Positions 1-8,330 of a DNA stretch of 64,000 nt are shown one piece after another. The position numbers and the translations under genes were made by a program. The notes under the pieces were generated by a model. The model saw only the letters and a list, made by a program, of their open reading frames with translations, searched no databases and had not been told where the DNA came from. Each line of letters begins with the position of its first letter. Within the stretch, counting starts at the first letter, position 1. Source of the stretch: Alphaproteobacteria bacterium (GTDB lineage: Bacteria; Myxococcota_A; UBA796; GCA-2862545); contig JACKET010000003.1 in NCBI GenBank assembly GCA_020632875.1, positions 310,001 to 374,000 of the forward strand. Direction: 5' to 3'.

Positions 1-435
1 CAATGCGACGGGGAGCGAGATCCCGTCCGTGCTGTCGGCCACGACGACGGCGCGGTAGCCGGCGCGCACCGTCCAGCCGGGGTCCACGGAGAACGAGCCG
101 CAGTTGTAGCTGTAGACGGGATCGGTGTCCGTGTCGGTGTCGGTATCCGCGTCGGTGTCCGTGTCGGAATCGGTGTCCGTGTCGGCATCCGTGTCCGCGT
201 CGGTGTCGGTGTCGGTGTCGGAGTCGGAGTCGGAGTCCGCGTCCGTGTCCGTGTCGGAGTCGGCATCGGTGTCCGAGTCCGCGTCGGTGTCCGCGTCGGA
301 GTCGGCGTCGGCATCGGTGTCCGCGTCGGCGTCGGTGTCCGCGTCGGTGTCGGTGTCGGACGCACCCATGGTGTCGGTGACGCCGTTCTTGCAGGCGATC
401 AGGGCGAACAGGGCGAGGACGGTGGCATTGCGCAT
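1..435 (-). CDS. Lipoprotein with Asp-Thr repeat linker (partial)
   Basis: The gene runs off the left edge; 145 codons are visible. It starts at ATG 435 with GGAGG four bases upstream. The N-terminus is a short lipoprotein signal peptide with lipobox LIAC (Cys15), so the mature protein should be lipid-anchored. About 80 residues of almost pure Asp-Thr/Asp-Ala/Asp-Ser repeats follow, then an ordinary globular start (PVYSYNCGSFSVDPGW). The acidic linker probably holds the distal domain away from the membrane. The function of that domain cannot be told from what is here. The gene lies 40 bp downstream of the ABC exporter on the same strand and may be co-transcribed with it. Confidence 0.85.
   Translation of the reverse strand, partial: MRNATVLALFALIACKNGVTDTMGASDTDTDADTDADADTDADADSDADTDADSDTDADSDTDTDADSDSDSDTDTDTDADTDADTDTDSDTDTDADTDTDTDTDPVYSYNCGSFSVDPGWTVRAGYRAVVVADSTDGISLPVAL
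121..357 (-). repeat. Hexamer-type coding microsatellite (DTD repeat)
   Basis: Imperfect repeats of six bases (variants of gtgtcg, gtgtcc, gcgtcg on the plus strand) encode the Asp-Thr/Ala/Ser linker of the lipoprotein. Loss or gain of one unit would keep the frame, so the linker length could vary without inactivating the gene. Confidence 0.8.
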
Positions 436-475
436 GGAGCCTCCAGCGCCATGGCCGTATCTCCGGATCGCGCCG

Positions 476-2272
476 TCAGCCCGCGCGCTCGAGCGGCTCT
501 TCGCGGAACTGGCGCTCGACGAGCTTCCGGTAGAGCCCGTCGCGCGCCACGAGCTCGGCATGGGACCCGCGCTCGACCACCTTCCCGTCTTGCAGGACCA
601 CCACCTCGTCGGCGTCGCGGACCGTCGAGAGCCGGTGTGCGATCACCAGCGTGGTGCGGCCCTGCATGAGGCGATCGAGGGCCTCCTGCACGAGGTGCTC
701 GCTCTCGGAGTCGAGGGCGCTCGTGGCCTCGTCGAGGATGAGGACGCGCGGATCCTTCAGCAGCGCCCGGGCGATGGCGATGCGCTGCTTCTGACCGCCG
801 GAGAGCCGAACGCCGCGCTCGCCGACGAGCGTGTCGAAGCCGTCGGGGAACTGGTCGATGAAGCCCTCGGCGTTCGCGGCGCGAGCCGCCGCACGGACCT
901 CGTCGATCGTCGCCTCGGGCTTTCCGTACCGGATGTTGTCGGCGATGGACGTGGCGAAGAGCATGGGCTCCTGCGCGACGACACCGATGTGGCGGCGCAG
1001 GGTCTGGCCGTCGAGGCCCACGAGGTCGCGCCCGTCGAGCTCGATGACGCCGCGCTGGGGGTCGTAGAACCGGGTGAGCAGCGCGGCCACGGTGCTCTTG
1101 CCGGATCCGGACGGCCCCACGAGGGCCACCACGCGGCCCGGCTCGATCTCGAGGTCGAGCTCGTCGAGGACGGTGACGTCGGGGCGGCTGGGGTACGCGA
1201 ACCCGACGCCCGCGAACCGCACGCGGCCCTCGACCGACTCGACCGGCTCGCCGCCCCGCTCGACCGTGCTGACGCGATCCAGCAGCTGGAACACGCGCTG
1301 GCTCGCGCCCGTCGCCCGCATGAAGTCGCTGTAGAGGTTCGACAGCGCGCCGAGCGAGAACGCGACCATCAGGGTGTAGAGGAGGAACGCGGTGAGCTCG
1401 CCCGTCGACATCAGGCCGTCGATGACGAGGTTGCCGCCGTACCAGACGACCAGCGCGATGGCGCCGTAGCCCGCGAAGCCGACCCAGCCGTTGAACACGC
1501 CCATCGCCAGCGCGCGGAAGGCCGCGAGCTTGTAGCTGCGCTCGACCGCGTCGCCGTAGCGCTCGACCTCGGCATCCTCGCGAGCGAAGGCGCGGACGGT
1601 GCGCACGCCCGCCAGGGCCTCTTCGGCGACCGTGGTGGACTCGGCCAGGGCATCCTGCACCTGCTTCGAGAGGCGGCGCACGAGACGCCCGTAGAGCGCC
1701 GCCGAGATCGCGACGAGCGGCACGACGGCGAGCGCCACCCCCGACAGGGACGGGCTCGTGTAGACGAGCAGCCCCATCGCGCCCAGCGCGGACACGCCGA
1801 ACCGCAGCGCCATGCTGACGTTCACGGTCACCGCGTTCTGCAGCACCGTCGTGTCGGACGCGAGGCGGTTCGTGAGCTCACCCGTGCGGGACTGGTCGAA
1901 GAAGCTGATCTCCTGCGCGATGATCGAGCGGAAGAGATCCTTGCGGAGCCGCGCCACGACGCGCTCGCCGGCCACCGTGAACAGCCAGGCCCGAATCATG
2001 GCGAACACGGACTGGATCGTGAAGACGAGCAGCAGGCCGAGCGCCATCTGGTTGAACGTGAGCTCGCCCACCACGGGGAGCGACCGCTCCTCGCCGCCGA
2101 CCGCGTCGACCATCCACGACACGGCCTGGGGGTACGCGAGCGACATGCCCGAGCTGATCACGAGCGCGATGGTGGCCATGACCAGCAGCCCCAGCTCGGG
2201 CTTCGCGAGGGCCACGATGCGCCACAGGGAGACCGGCTGGCTGTCGTCTTCGTGTCGGGTCGCGTCCTGCAT
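476..2272 (-). CDS. MsbA-like ABC exporter (fused membrane and ATPase domains)
   Basis: A half-transporter of about 598 residues in the MsbA/LmrA/HlyB class: a six-helix membrane domain (about residues 20-330) followed by the ATPase. The ATPase has Walker A GPSGSGKST (Lys about 392), signature LSGGQKQR (about 489), Walker B LILDEATSALD (about 509) and H-loop IAHRLST, so it should be active as a homodimer in the inner membrane. Lipid or drug export is the family expectation; the substrate is unknown. ATG 2272 is preferred over GTG 2278 because GAGGG sits five bases before the ATG and overlaps the GTG. It is divergent from the membrane protein at 2339. Confidence 0.93.
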   Translation of the reverse strand: MQDATRHEDDSQPVSLWRIVALAKPELGLLVMATIALVISSGMSLAYPQAVSWMVDAVGGEERSLPVVGELTFNQMALGLLLVFTIQSVFAMIRAWLFTVAGERVVARLRKDLFRSIIAQEISFFDQSRTGELTNRLASDTTVLQNAVTVNVSMALRFGVSALGAMGLLVYTSPSLSGVALAVVPLVAISAALYGRLVRRLSKQVQDALAESTTVAEEALAGVRTVRAFAREDAEVERYGDAVERSYKLAAFRALAMGVFNGWVGFAGYGAIALVVWYGGNLVIDGLMSTGELTAFLLYTLMVAFSLGALSNLYSDFMRATGASQRVFQLLDRVSTVERGGEPVESVEGRVRFAGVGFAYPSRPDVTVLDELDLEIEPGRVVALVGPSGSGKSTVAALLTRFYDPQRGVIELDGRDLVGLDGQTLRRHIGVVAQEPMLFATSIADNIRYGKPEATIDEVRAAARAANAEGFIDQFPDGFDTLVGERGVRLSGGQKQRIAIARALLKDPRVLILDEATSALDSESEHLVQEALDRLMQGRTTLVIAHRLSTVRDADEVVVLQDGKVVERGSHAELVARDGLYRKLVERQFREEPLERAG

Positions 2273-2338
2273 CGCCACCCTCTAGCGCGCTGATCGCAAT
2301 AGGGACGTCGTACGGACCGTAGATCCGGCGAGGTGCCC

Positions 2339-3319
2339 GTGAGCTTCTACAAGATCGTCGCCGCTTTCGCCGCCGTCGCCACGCTCGTCCAGCTCGTGCT
2401 GGTCGCGGTGGTGGGGGCCCACTTCCTGACCCTCGACGGCAACACCCTGCGGATCGTCGCTTTCGTCATCGCCCTGGTCCTCGCGATCGGGCTGCCGCTC
2501 GCCCTGTCGCTCGGCGCGATCCGAAGCCTCGAGGGGCGCGGACGCCAGCCGCGGCGCGGGGCGCTCGCCGCGGGCATCTTCGCGCTCGTGAACGGCCTCG
2601 GCGCGACGGGCCTCCTGTGGTCCCTCGAGTCGCCGGTCGCGTCGCTGTGGTCCGGCACCACGCGGCTGGTCACGTTCGAAGCCGCCGCTCCCGAGGCGAC
2701 GGGCGGCGACGAGGTGGCGCCGAAGCCCGAGACGGCCCCGCCGAAGGGCTCCGACGCGGTCGAGGGCGCGCGGAAGGCCGTGCGCGCGGTGCTCTCCGGC
2801 GACGACCCGAAAGAGCTCCCCGCCGCGCTGTCCGACGAGAGCGCCGCCGCGCTCGGCACGCTGTGGATGGGCTTCCTCGTCGAGAACATGGGTCCCGACC
2901 TCGCCACGACCGCGGGGCCCGAGCTGTGGGCCTCCGTGCACCAGGGCCTCCCCGACCAGCCGGGGCTGTGGGGCGATCCCGCGGCCCTCGAAGAGATCCT
3001 CGTCCCGCGCGGGCGCGCGTTCCTCGGCGACGTGCTCGAGCTCGCCGATGCCGCGACCGACGGCCACGGCACGGGTCCGATGAGCTGGCCGGTCCTGCCC
3101 GAGGCGGTGGTGGCGCAGACGCTCGCGCACGGCGCCGACACCGCGTGGAAGGCCGAGTACACCGAGGTCGCGATGAACCGGGTCCAGGCGAAGGTGTCCG
3201 ACGCCGCGTGGGACGTGCGCTACGAAGACCACGGATGGCGCGTCCACCTCGGTGACTACGGCGATCTCGCGACGCGGCGGATCGCCCCTCGCACGATGAT
3301 GATCGCCCTGCGCCCCTGA
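2339..3319 (+). CDS. Membrane protein of unknown function
   Basis: A 326-residue protein with three hydrophobic helices in the first 100 residues (IVAAFAAVATLVQLVLVAVV, then IVAFVIALVLAIGLPLAL, then a third near residues 78-98). A soluble domain of about 200 residues follows, beginning after an Ala/Pro-rich stretch. GTG 2339 is favoured over GTG 2333 because GAGG ends five bases upstream. No known family was recognised. It is divergent from the ABC exporter with a 66-bp gap, which must hold both promoters. Confidence 0.8.
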   Translation: MSFYKIVAAFAAVATLVQLVLVAVVGAHFLTLDGNTLRIVAFVIALVLAIGLPLALSLGAIRSLEGRGRQPRRGALAAGIFALVNGLGATGLLWSLESPVASLWSGTTRLVTFEAAAPEATGGDEVAPKPETAPPKGSDAVEGARKAVRAVLSGDDPKELPAALSDESAAALGTLWMGFLVENMGPDLATTAGPELWASVHQGLPDQPGLWGDPAALEEILVPRGRAFLGDVLELADAATDGHGTGPMSWPVLPEAVVAQTLAHGADTAWKAEYTEVAMNRVQAKVSDAAWDVRYEDHGWRVHLGDYGDLATRRIAPRTMMIALRP

Positions 3320-3358
3320 GGTCTCCCCTCGCCCTCGATCCGTCCGACCCGATCCGCG

Positions 3359-3364
3359 TATACT
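3359..3364 (+). promoter_or_regulatory. Candidate -10 element TATACT
   Basis: TATACT lies 40 bp before the start of the gene at 3405, in an AT-poor spacer where it stands out. A start of transcription near 3371 would leave a leader with the GAGG ribosome site. No convincing -35 was seen. Confidence 0.4.
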
Positions 3365-3404
3365 CGCCGCCCGACGCGGCCAGCGGTCGGCAACCGAGGT
3401 GGGA

Positions 3405-4520
3405 ATGGGTATCGAAGCGGAGCGCGCGAAGGCACTGAAGGGCAGCGCGGGCCTCGAGACGGTGAAGAAGGGGTTCTGCTTCGAGCCCGACTACGACGAT
3501 CTCTTCGCGCTCGGGTGGCCGCACATCCGCTTCCTGACGGACGTGAACGTCGAGCCCTACAAGCCCGCGCTCTACCACCTGATGCAGACGGAGTTCGACC
3601 TCCGCCTGAAGTGGCCGCGCAGCCTGGCGCTCGCGCTGGTGCGCGCGTGGGGCATCGGGCGTCTGTACGACATCAGCCCGGGCATGCGCGAGATCCGCGA
3701 AGAGGCCCAGGAAGCCCTGTGGAACATCGATCCGCTGACCGACAAAGAGGTCACCGAGCTCGTGCAGACGCGGATGGAGGCCACGCCCCAGTGGGTCGGC
3801 GAGCGCTCCACCGAGAGCTTCGTGCTCATGGCCGAGGCCCTCACGAGCCCGCAGGTCATCGCGAAGGCCATCGTCGGTGCGCTCGAGGGCATGGATCAGG
3901 CGCTGCTCAACGACATGCTCGCGATGCCCGCGATCGTGACGTACCAGCTCGGCTACCTGCTGCTCCGCATGCCCAAGGCCGAAGCCGACGCGATCCGGGC
4001 GCGGCTCGAGAACGTGCTCTACGGCACCGCCGACCTCCATCCCGGCAGCGACACCCGCGCGCCGCGGGCGCCCTGCCACGCGCGCTCGATCATGCTGGTG
4101 CTCCAGGGCCACGAGGCCGCGCACGTCACGACCGACCACGACCTGCGCTGGTACACGCACGCCACCGATCCGGTCGCGGTGCGGATGCGCGCGTCCATCA
4201 ACCGCTCGTTCACGCTGCCCGACGCGCGCCTCGTGTGGATCGGCGGCCCGCGCATCCTCGAGACCCGCTTCGGCGGGTGGCACAAGAAGCTCTCCAGCAC
4301 CGACCAGCGCTGGTTCCTCGAGCAGATCGCGCCCATCAAGGCGGTCGAGGTGGTGCCGCTGATGCTCGCCCTCGCCGACGACTCGACGGTCCGTGCGCAC
4401 GCGCGCAACTGGATCCTCGACCACAAGGAGTTCGCGATGCCGATCGTCGACCGCCTCGCGAGCGTGCACAACCCGAACGCCGAGTACGCGAAGGCCTTCC
4501 TCAAGTCCCTCGAGGAGTGA
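3405..4520 (+). CDS. Soluble protein of unknown function
   Basis: A 371-residue protein without signal peptide or membrane helices, probably cytoplasmic and largely helical. It carries conserved-looking stretches such as WPHIRFLTDVNVEPYKPALYH, EWCF-free acidic helices and a C-terminal helical region that resembles HEAT-type pairs (KAVEVVPLMLALADDSTVRA), but no family could be named. ATG 3405 is preferred over GTG 3399 for the spacing of GAGG. The end overlaps the converging HxlR gene by 20 bp, so the two 3' ends share sequence. Confidence 0.75.
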   Translation: MGIEAERAKALKGSAGLETVKKGFCFEPDYDDLFALGWPHIRFLTDVNVEPYKPALYHLMQTEFDLRLKWPRSLALALVRAWGIGRLYDISPGMREIREEAQEALWNIDPLTDKEVTELVQTRMEATPQWVGERSTESFVLMAEALTSPQVIAKAIVGALEGMDQALLNDMLAMPAIVTYQLGYLLLRMPKAEADAIRARLENVLYGTADLHPGSDTRAPRAPCHARSIMLVLQGHEAAHVTTDHDLRWYTHATDPVAVRMRASINRSFTLPDARLVWIGGPRILETRFGGWHKKLSSTDQRWFLEQIAPIKAVEVVPLMLALADDSTVRAHARNWILDHKEFAMPIVDRLASVHNPNAEYAKAFLKSLEE

Positions 4521-5112
4521 GGCCCGCGACGAAGCGCTCCAGCACGGCCTGATCGCCCTCCACCCCCACGGAGTGCAGGGGCGCGCGGCCGAGCAGCGCC
4601 ATGGCCACGCGGTCGCCGCGGATGGAGACATCCGCGTGCTCGACGCCGTCGCGCGTGTGCAGTGATCGCCCGTCCCACCAGGCATGGACCGCGACCCCGC
4701 CCTGCTCGAGCTGGACGCGGAACGGCCGCGGATCATCGGAGCGGAACCGCCGGCGCAGGCTCACCGCGAACCACCGGAAGTCGACCCGATCGTCGCCCGG
4801 CGCCACCAGGTACTGCTCGCCGAACCGACCGAGCGCGAGGATCACGTCTTCGAGGGCCTGACCGCGCGGCGTGAGCGCGTACACCGCGGAGCCCGCGGGC
4901 GCCGGGAGGGTGCGCTTCTCGATCAGCCCCGCGGACACGAGCTCTCTCAGCCGATCGGCGAGCAGGTTCGTGGTGATGCCGGGGAGCGCGTCGAGCAGGT
5001 CGGAGTACCGCCGCGGACCGGGGAGCAGGTCGCGGACGATCAACAGCGTCCACCGGCCGCCGAGCACGTCGAGTGCCTTCGCCACACCACAGAATTGTTT
5101 ATAGGAGCGCAT
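4501..5112 (-). CDS. HxlR-family transcriptional regulator with C-terminal SCP2-like domain
   Basis: A 203-residue regulator. Residues 1-100 match the HxlR winged helix (GRWTLLIVRDLLPGPRRY, then PGITTNLLADRLRELVSAGL and a wing ending AVYALTPRG). Residues about 120-203 look like the small sterol-carrier-type domain often found in this HxlR subgroup. Cys8 (FCGVAKAL) sits where redox-sensing members carry a cysteine. It is divergent from a membrane protein with only 33 bp between starts, so that gene and itself are its likely targets. No clear Shine-Dalgarno sequence precedes ATG 5112; translation may be leaderless. Confidence 0.9.
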   Translation of the reverse strand: MRSYKQFCGVAKALDVLGGRWTLLIVRDLLPGPRRYSDLLDALPGITTNLLADRLRELVSAGLIEKRTLPAPAGSAVYALTPRGQALEDVILALGRFGEQYLVAPGDDRVDFRWFAVSLRRRFRSDDPRPFRVQLEQGGVAVHAWWDGRSLHTRDGVEHADVSIRGDRVAMALLGRAPLHSVGVEGDQAVLERFVAGLTPRGT

Positions 5113-5145
5113 ACTTTAGTTTACCATAGTCGAGTGGAGGCTCCC
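5113..5145. promoter_or_regulatory. Short divergent control region between HxlR gene and membrane protein
   Basis: Only 33 bp separate the two divergent starts. The stretch is unusually AT-rich for this window (TACTTTAGTTTACCATAG) and must contain overlapping promoter and operator elements; the plus-strand Shine-Dalgarno GGAGG is at 5136-5140. Confidence 0.5.
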
Positions 5146-5844
5146 ATGGTCGCCAGCCCCCTGCCCTGGATTCCCCCGTCGTCCGCGTCGCTCGGCGTGT
5201 TCCTCGCCATCGTCGCGTTCGTTTGCGGCACGTTCCTGTGGGTCGCGCACCACTCGCACGGTCGGGCAGGCCTGGTGCGCGGCGGGCTCGGGCTCGCCGC
5301 CTGGCTCGGCCTGACTGTGCTCGCGGCGGAGTCCGGCGCCCTCGAAGCGGGGCTGCCCTTCACCATCGGGCTCTTCATGGGCACGCTGGCCCTCGTGGCG
5401 ATCGGGCTCACGCTGTCGCCCGCCGGGCGCGTGGCGTCCGGGGCGCCACTGGCGGTGCTCGTGGGGTTCCAGGGCTTCCGGCTGCCGCTCGAGCTCGTGC
5501 TCCACCGGTGGGCCGAGGCCGGCGTGATCCCGGTGTCGATGTCGTGGAGCGGGCAGAACCTCGACGTCGTGGCGGGGGTCACGTGTGCGGCGTGTGGCGT
5601 GGCCATCGCGGTCCTGCCGGCGCGGGCCCGGGCCATCGCGTGGGTCGGGAACGTCGTGGGGTTCGTCCTCCTGCTGAACGTGATGCGCGTCGCCGTGCAG
5701 TCTTCGCCCGGTCCATTGCGGATCTTCGGCGATCCGCCCCTCATGCTGGTGTTCCATGCACCCACGGTGTGGATCGCGAGCGTGTGCGTCTGCGGCGCCT
5801 TGCTCGGGCACCTCGTCACGTTCCGGAGGCTGCTCGGGCGGTAG
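5146..5844 (+). CDS. Polytopic membrane protein, probable HxlR target
   Basis: A 232-residue protein with about seven hydrophobic helices and few loops. The motif FRLPLELVLHRWAEAGVIP followed by SGQNLDVVAG resembles a family of small uncharacterised membrane proteins that share the pattern FR-P-E-L, then G-N-D in a central loop. ATG 5146 has GGAGG five bases upstream. It is transcribed away from the HxlR regulator, which suggests control by that regulator. The substrate or activity is unknown. Confidence 0.8.
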   Translation: MVASPLPWIPPSSASLGVFLAIVAFVCGTFLWVAHHSHGRAGLVRGGLGLAAWLGLTVLAAESGALEAGLPFTIGLFMGTLALVAIGLTLSPAGRVASGAPLAVLVGFQGFRLPLELVLHRWAEAGVIPVSMSWSGQNLDVVAGVTCAACGVAIAVLPARARAIAWVGNVVGFVLLLNVMRVAVQSSPGPLRIFGDPPLMLVFHAPTVWIASVCVCGALLGHLVTFRRLLGR

Positions 5845-5848
5845 AATC
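5843..5848 (+). promoter_or_regulatory. Candidate -10 TAGAAT for a leaderless transcript
   Basis: TAGAAT overlaps the stop codon of the membrane-protein gene and lies six bases before ATG 5854. This is the TANNNT spacing seen for leaderless mRNAs, and no Shine-Dalgarno sequence precedes the ATG. Confidence 0.35.
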
Positions 5849-5853
5849 GCCCG

Positions 5854-6716
5854 ATGCTGGCGTTCGCTCCGATTCCCGTCCGCGTGGCCACGTCCGTCGT
5901 GCCGGACGGGAAGCAGCCGCGACGCACGTCCGGGCTGATGGGGTTCCCCGGCGCGAAGCGTGGGTGCTCGAGGTGACTCCGGACGGGATCGGGCTCGAAG
6001 GTGCGGCGCTGGGCTGGACGTGGAATGCGGTGCGCGGCGTACGGGTCTTCGGGGGTCGCGGGCCCACGACCCTCGAGATCACCCTGTCCGACGGGCGTAT
6101 CGAGGCGTTCGGCAGCTTCCTGCCGCCCACGGCGTCGGATGCGTGGTCCCAGGCGCGGGTGCGGCGGCTCGCGGAGGGCCTGGCGGAGCGGGCGGGTGTG
6201 GCGTTGGTCGACGAGAACCCGCCCGTGGAGGAGCTGCTCGCGCGGGCCGTCGAGAGCCTCAGGGCGCTCGCCGAGCCCACGCGCGCCAGCCACCGAGCGG
6301 TGTTCGTGTCGGACCGCTACCCCGCGGAACCGACGCTCGAAGAAACCCCCGAAGGCACGGTGATCCTCATGGACGACCTCCGGATTCGCGTCACCCGCAC
6401 GCACGTCTATGTGGGTCAGTCGGCCTGGGCGCTCTCGGACATCGCGGCGGTGGACCTGATGGTCGTCCAGGAGCAGATCCGCCAGACCCGCAAGGACCCG
6501 CCGACCCAGACGAACGGGGTGATCTGCGCGGTCCACAAGGGCAGGAGGGAGGTCCTCCTCACCTGCGACATCTCGCGCCACGGTGCGCTCCAGACCCACT
6601 GGCTCGCCCAACAGCTCGACCGTGCCGCAGCGGCGGTGCCGTTCGACGCCGGGCTCGAAGAGGTCCCGGATTCGGTCCTCCGATTGGTGTCAGAGCGAAT
6701 CCGAACATCGCGATAA
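5854..6716 (+). pseudogene. Unknown soluble protein gene with an apparent -1 frameshift near 5960
   Basis: From ATG 5854 the frame encodes MLAFAPIPVRVATSVVPDGK and on to GFPGAKR, then hits TGA at 5974-5976. From 5961 the neighbouring frame stays open to TAA 6714 (WVLEVTPDGIGLEG and a further 245 residues). The two join smoothly as GAKR-WVLEV if one base is missing after 5960. The long frame has no good start of its own. The protein has beta-rich halves that look duplicated (LEITLSDGRIEAFG; IRVTRTHVYVGQSAWALSDI). The last nine residues (VSERIRTSR) come from the repeat that begins at 6686. It could be a decaying gene or a sequencing error. Confidence 0.55.
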
Positions 6717-7094
6717 TCTCGCCATTGCGTCCTTTTCTTGAATTCCGTTATTCCGGAGCCTGCCGAGATCGCTCCCCACCAGGCCAGATCAACGCCAGCC
6801 ACTCTGGTGCCAGAGCGAACCCGAACATCGCGATAATGTCGCCTTTCCGGGATTATCGGCCGTTCTACTTTTCAGGTCGCATCGTCGGGTCGCCGGCTCC
6901 ACGCAACGCGCTCGAGCACGTCGGCCGTCGACTCACGAGTACAAATCGAGCTTTATACTCGACTTCGTCCACACCTCGCGGCCCATCGAGAGCTGGCGAC
7001 CTCCTCGGCCGAACCGGGTGCATCACCTGAGTAGAAATCTCGATAATCTGCCATATATGCATCTTTCCAAGATGTTCGGGTTCGCTCTGACACC
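6686..7094. mobile_element. 409-bp element with terminal inverted repeats (MITE-like)
   Basis: The block starts with GGTGTCAGAGCGAATCCGAA at 6686 and ends at 7094 with the reverse complement of nearly the same 24-base sequence (7071-7094). An internal direct copy lies at 6806-6843 and matches the first copy over 38 bases with about four differences. The interior is more AT-rich than its surroundings (TATACTCG, CCATATATGC) and has no credible gene. The size, terminal inverted repeats and lack of coding capacity fit a non-autonomous element. No target-site duplication was obvious. The left end has been captured as the last codons and stop of the preceding gene. Confidence 0.55.
6806..6843 (+). 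repeat. Internal direct copy of the terminal repeat
   Basis: GGTGCCAGAGCGAACCCGAA and the next 18 bases repeat the sequence at 6686-6723, 120 bp apart. It may mark a nested insertion or a tandem duplication of the left end. Confidence 0.65.
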
Positions 7095-7124
7095 AAAGGG
7101 GCTCCGGGGAGCTACGAATCCCCG

Positions 7125-8330
7125 ATGTGGCTCGTGCCCCTCGCACTCGCGATCGAAGACCCCGAAGCCCTCGTCCACCGCGTCCAGCCCGACGTCGCCG
7201 CGCTGCGCGGCCTCGAGTTCGCGGGCGAGGTCCCCGTCCGGGTCTGGCCGCGGCACATCGCTCTCCCCGAGCTCCGCACCCGCATGCAGGCCTCCGTCCC
7301 GCCCGAGCGGTGGAAGGCCGAAGGCCTCGCGCTCCGCGCGTTCGGGCTCGCGGATCCCGACTACGACCACCTCGAAGCCCTGCTCGGCAGCCTCGGCGAG
7401 CACATCGGCGGGTTCTGGGAGCCGCAGGACCAGCTCCTCGTCATCGTCCCCCGCGAGACCGGCTTCCCGCTCGACAGCGTCGTGCGCCACGAGCTCGTCC
7501 ACGCCCTGCAGGACACGCACTTCGACATCGGCATCAAGACCGACCCGACCCTGCGGGAGGACGACCTCCTCCTCGCCTTCGAGTGCCTGATGGAGGGCGA
7601 CGCCTCGTTCGCCGACCTGCTCGCCACCGATCCCGCCATCGCGACGGCCGACCTGCGCGAGACCCTGCACGGCGTGTGGCCCGAGAGCCCCGTGTTCACG
7701 GGCGATCATCTCCCGCCCAGCGCCGTGGAGAGCGCCATGGCGCCCTACACGCTCGGCACCCGCTTCGTGCAGCAGCTCCACCGCGAGTCCGGCTGGCACG
7801 GCGTGAATGCGGCCTTACAGAGCCCCCCGCTCTCCACCGAGAACATCCTGCACCCCGAGCGGCCCGACCGGCCCACGCGGGTCCGGCTCGCCATCGGGAA
7901 CGCCGCCGGGCCGGGCTTCACCGAGGTCTACGACAACACCCAGGGCGAGCTGCGCATCGCGCTCTTCTTCCGTCAGGCCGGGTTCGCGCGCGAGGCCTGG
8001 GACGCCGCGTCCGGGTGGGATGGCGACCGGTATGCCGTGCTCGAGGGCCCGGACGGCGCGGTGGCCGCGGTCTGGCGCACGGTCTGGGACACCCCGCAGG
8101 ACGCCGCGGAGTTCGCCGCCCTCGCCGAGCGCGCGTTCGCCGCCCTCCACCGCGACGCCGTCATCGACACCCGCGGCGACGGCGTCGTCGTCGTGCTGGG
8201 CGCGCCCCCCGGCACCAGCGCGAAGCTCGTGAAGCGCGCCTGGAAGGCCCGCCTCGCCGAGGTCGGGGACGTCGAGGCCCTCGTGGGCCGCCGGCCTACG
8301 GAGGCCCGCCCGCCTTCCACAGCGCCGTGA
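7125..8330 (+). CDS. Putative secreted zinc metallopeptidase
   Basis: A 401-residue protein with a short hydrophobic N-terminus (MWLVPLALA). It has HELVH at residues 122-126 followed by Glu157 in LMEGDAS, the arrangement of HExxH plus downstream Glu seen in gluzincin-type peptidases, with an EGDA motif. Two His and the distal Glu would bind zinc and Glu123 would be catalytic. The rest (TENILHPERP; LFFRQAGFAREAW) resembles uncharacterised proteins with the same HExxH-EGDA layout. Its substrate is unknown. The 3' end overlaps the converging MFS/PlsC gene by 35 bp. The promoter must lie in or after the inverted-repeat element upstream. Confidence 0.7.
   Translation: MWLVPLALAIEDPEALVHRVQPDVAALRGLEFAGEVPVRVWPRHIALPELRTRMQASVPPERWKAEGLALRAFGLADPDYDHLEALLGSLGEHIGGFWEPQDQLLVIVPRETGFPLDSVVRHELVHALQDTHFDIGIKTDPTLREDDLLLAFECLMEGDASFADLLATDPAIATADLRETLHGVWPESPVFTGDHLPPSAVESAMAPYTLGTRFVQQLHRESGWHGVNAALQSPPLSTENILHPERPDRPTRVRLAIGNAAGPGFTEVYDNTQGELRIALFFRQAGFAREAWDAASGWDGDRYAVLEGPDGAVAAVWRTVWDTPQDAAEFAALAERAFAALHRDAVIDTRGDGVVVVLGAPPGTSAKLVKRAWKARLAEVGDVEALVGRRPTEARPPSTAP

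Noticed and set aside
125..2293. A 722-codon plus-strand frame over the ABC exporter
   Set aside because: The reverse strand encodes a textbook ABC exporter with all motifs; this frame is its antisense shadow and starts in the DTD repeat.
6686..7094. Repeats considered as a CRISPR array
   Set aside because: Only three copies, two orientations and unequal gaps; no cas genes.
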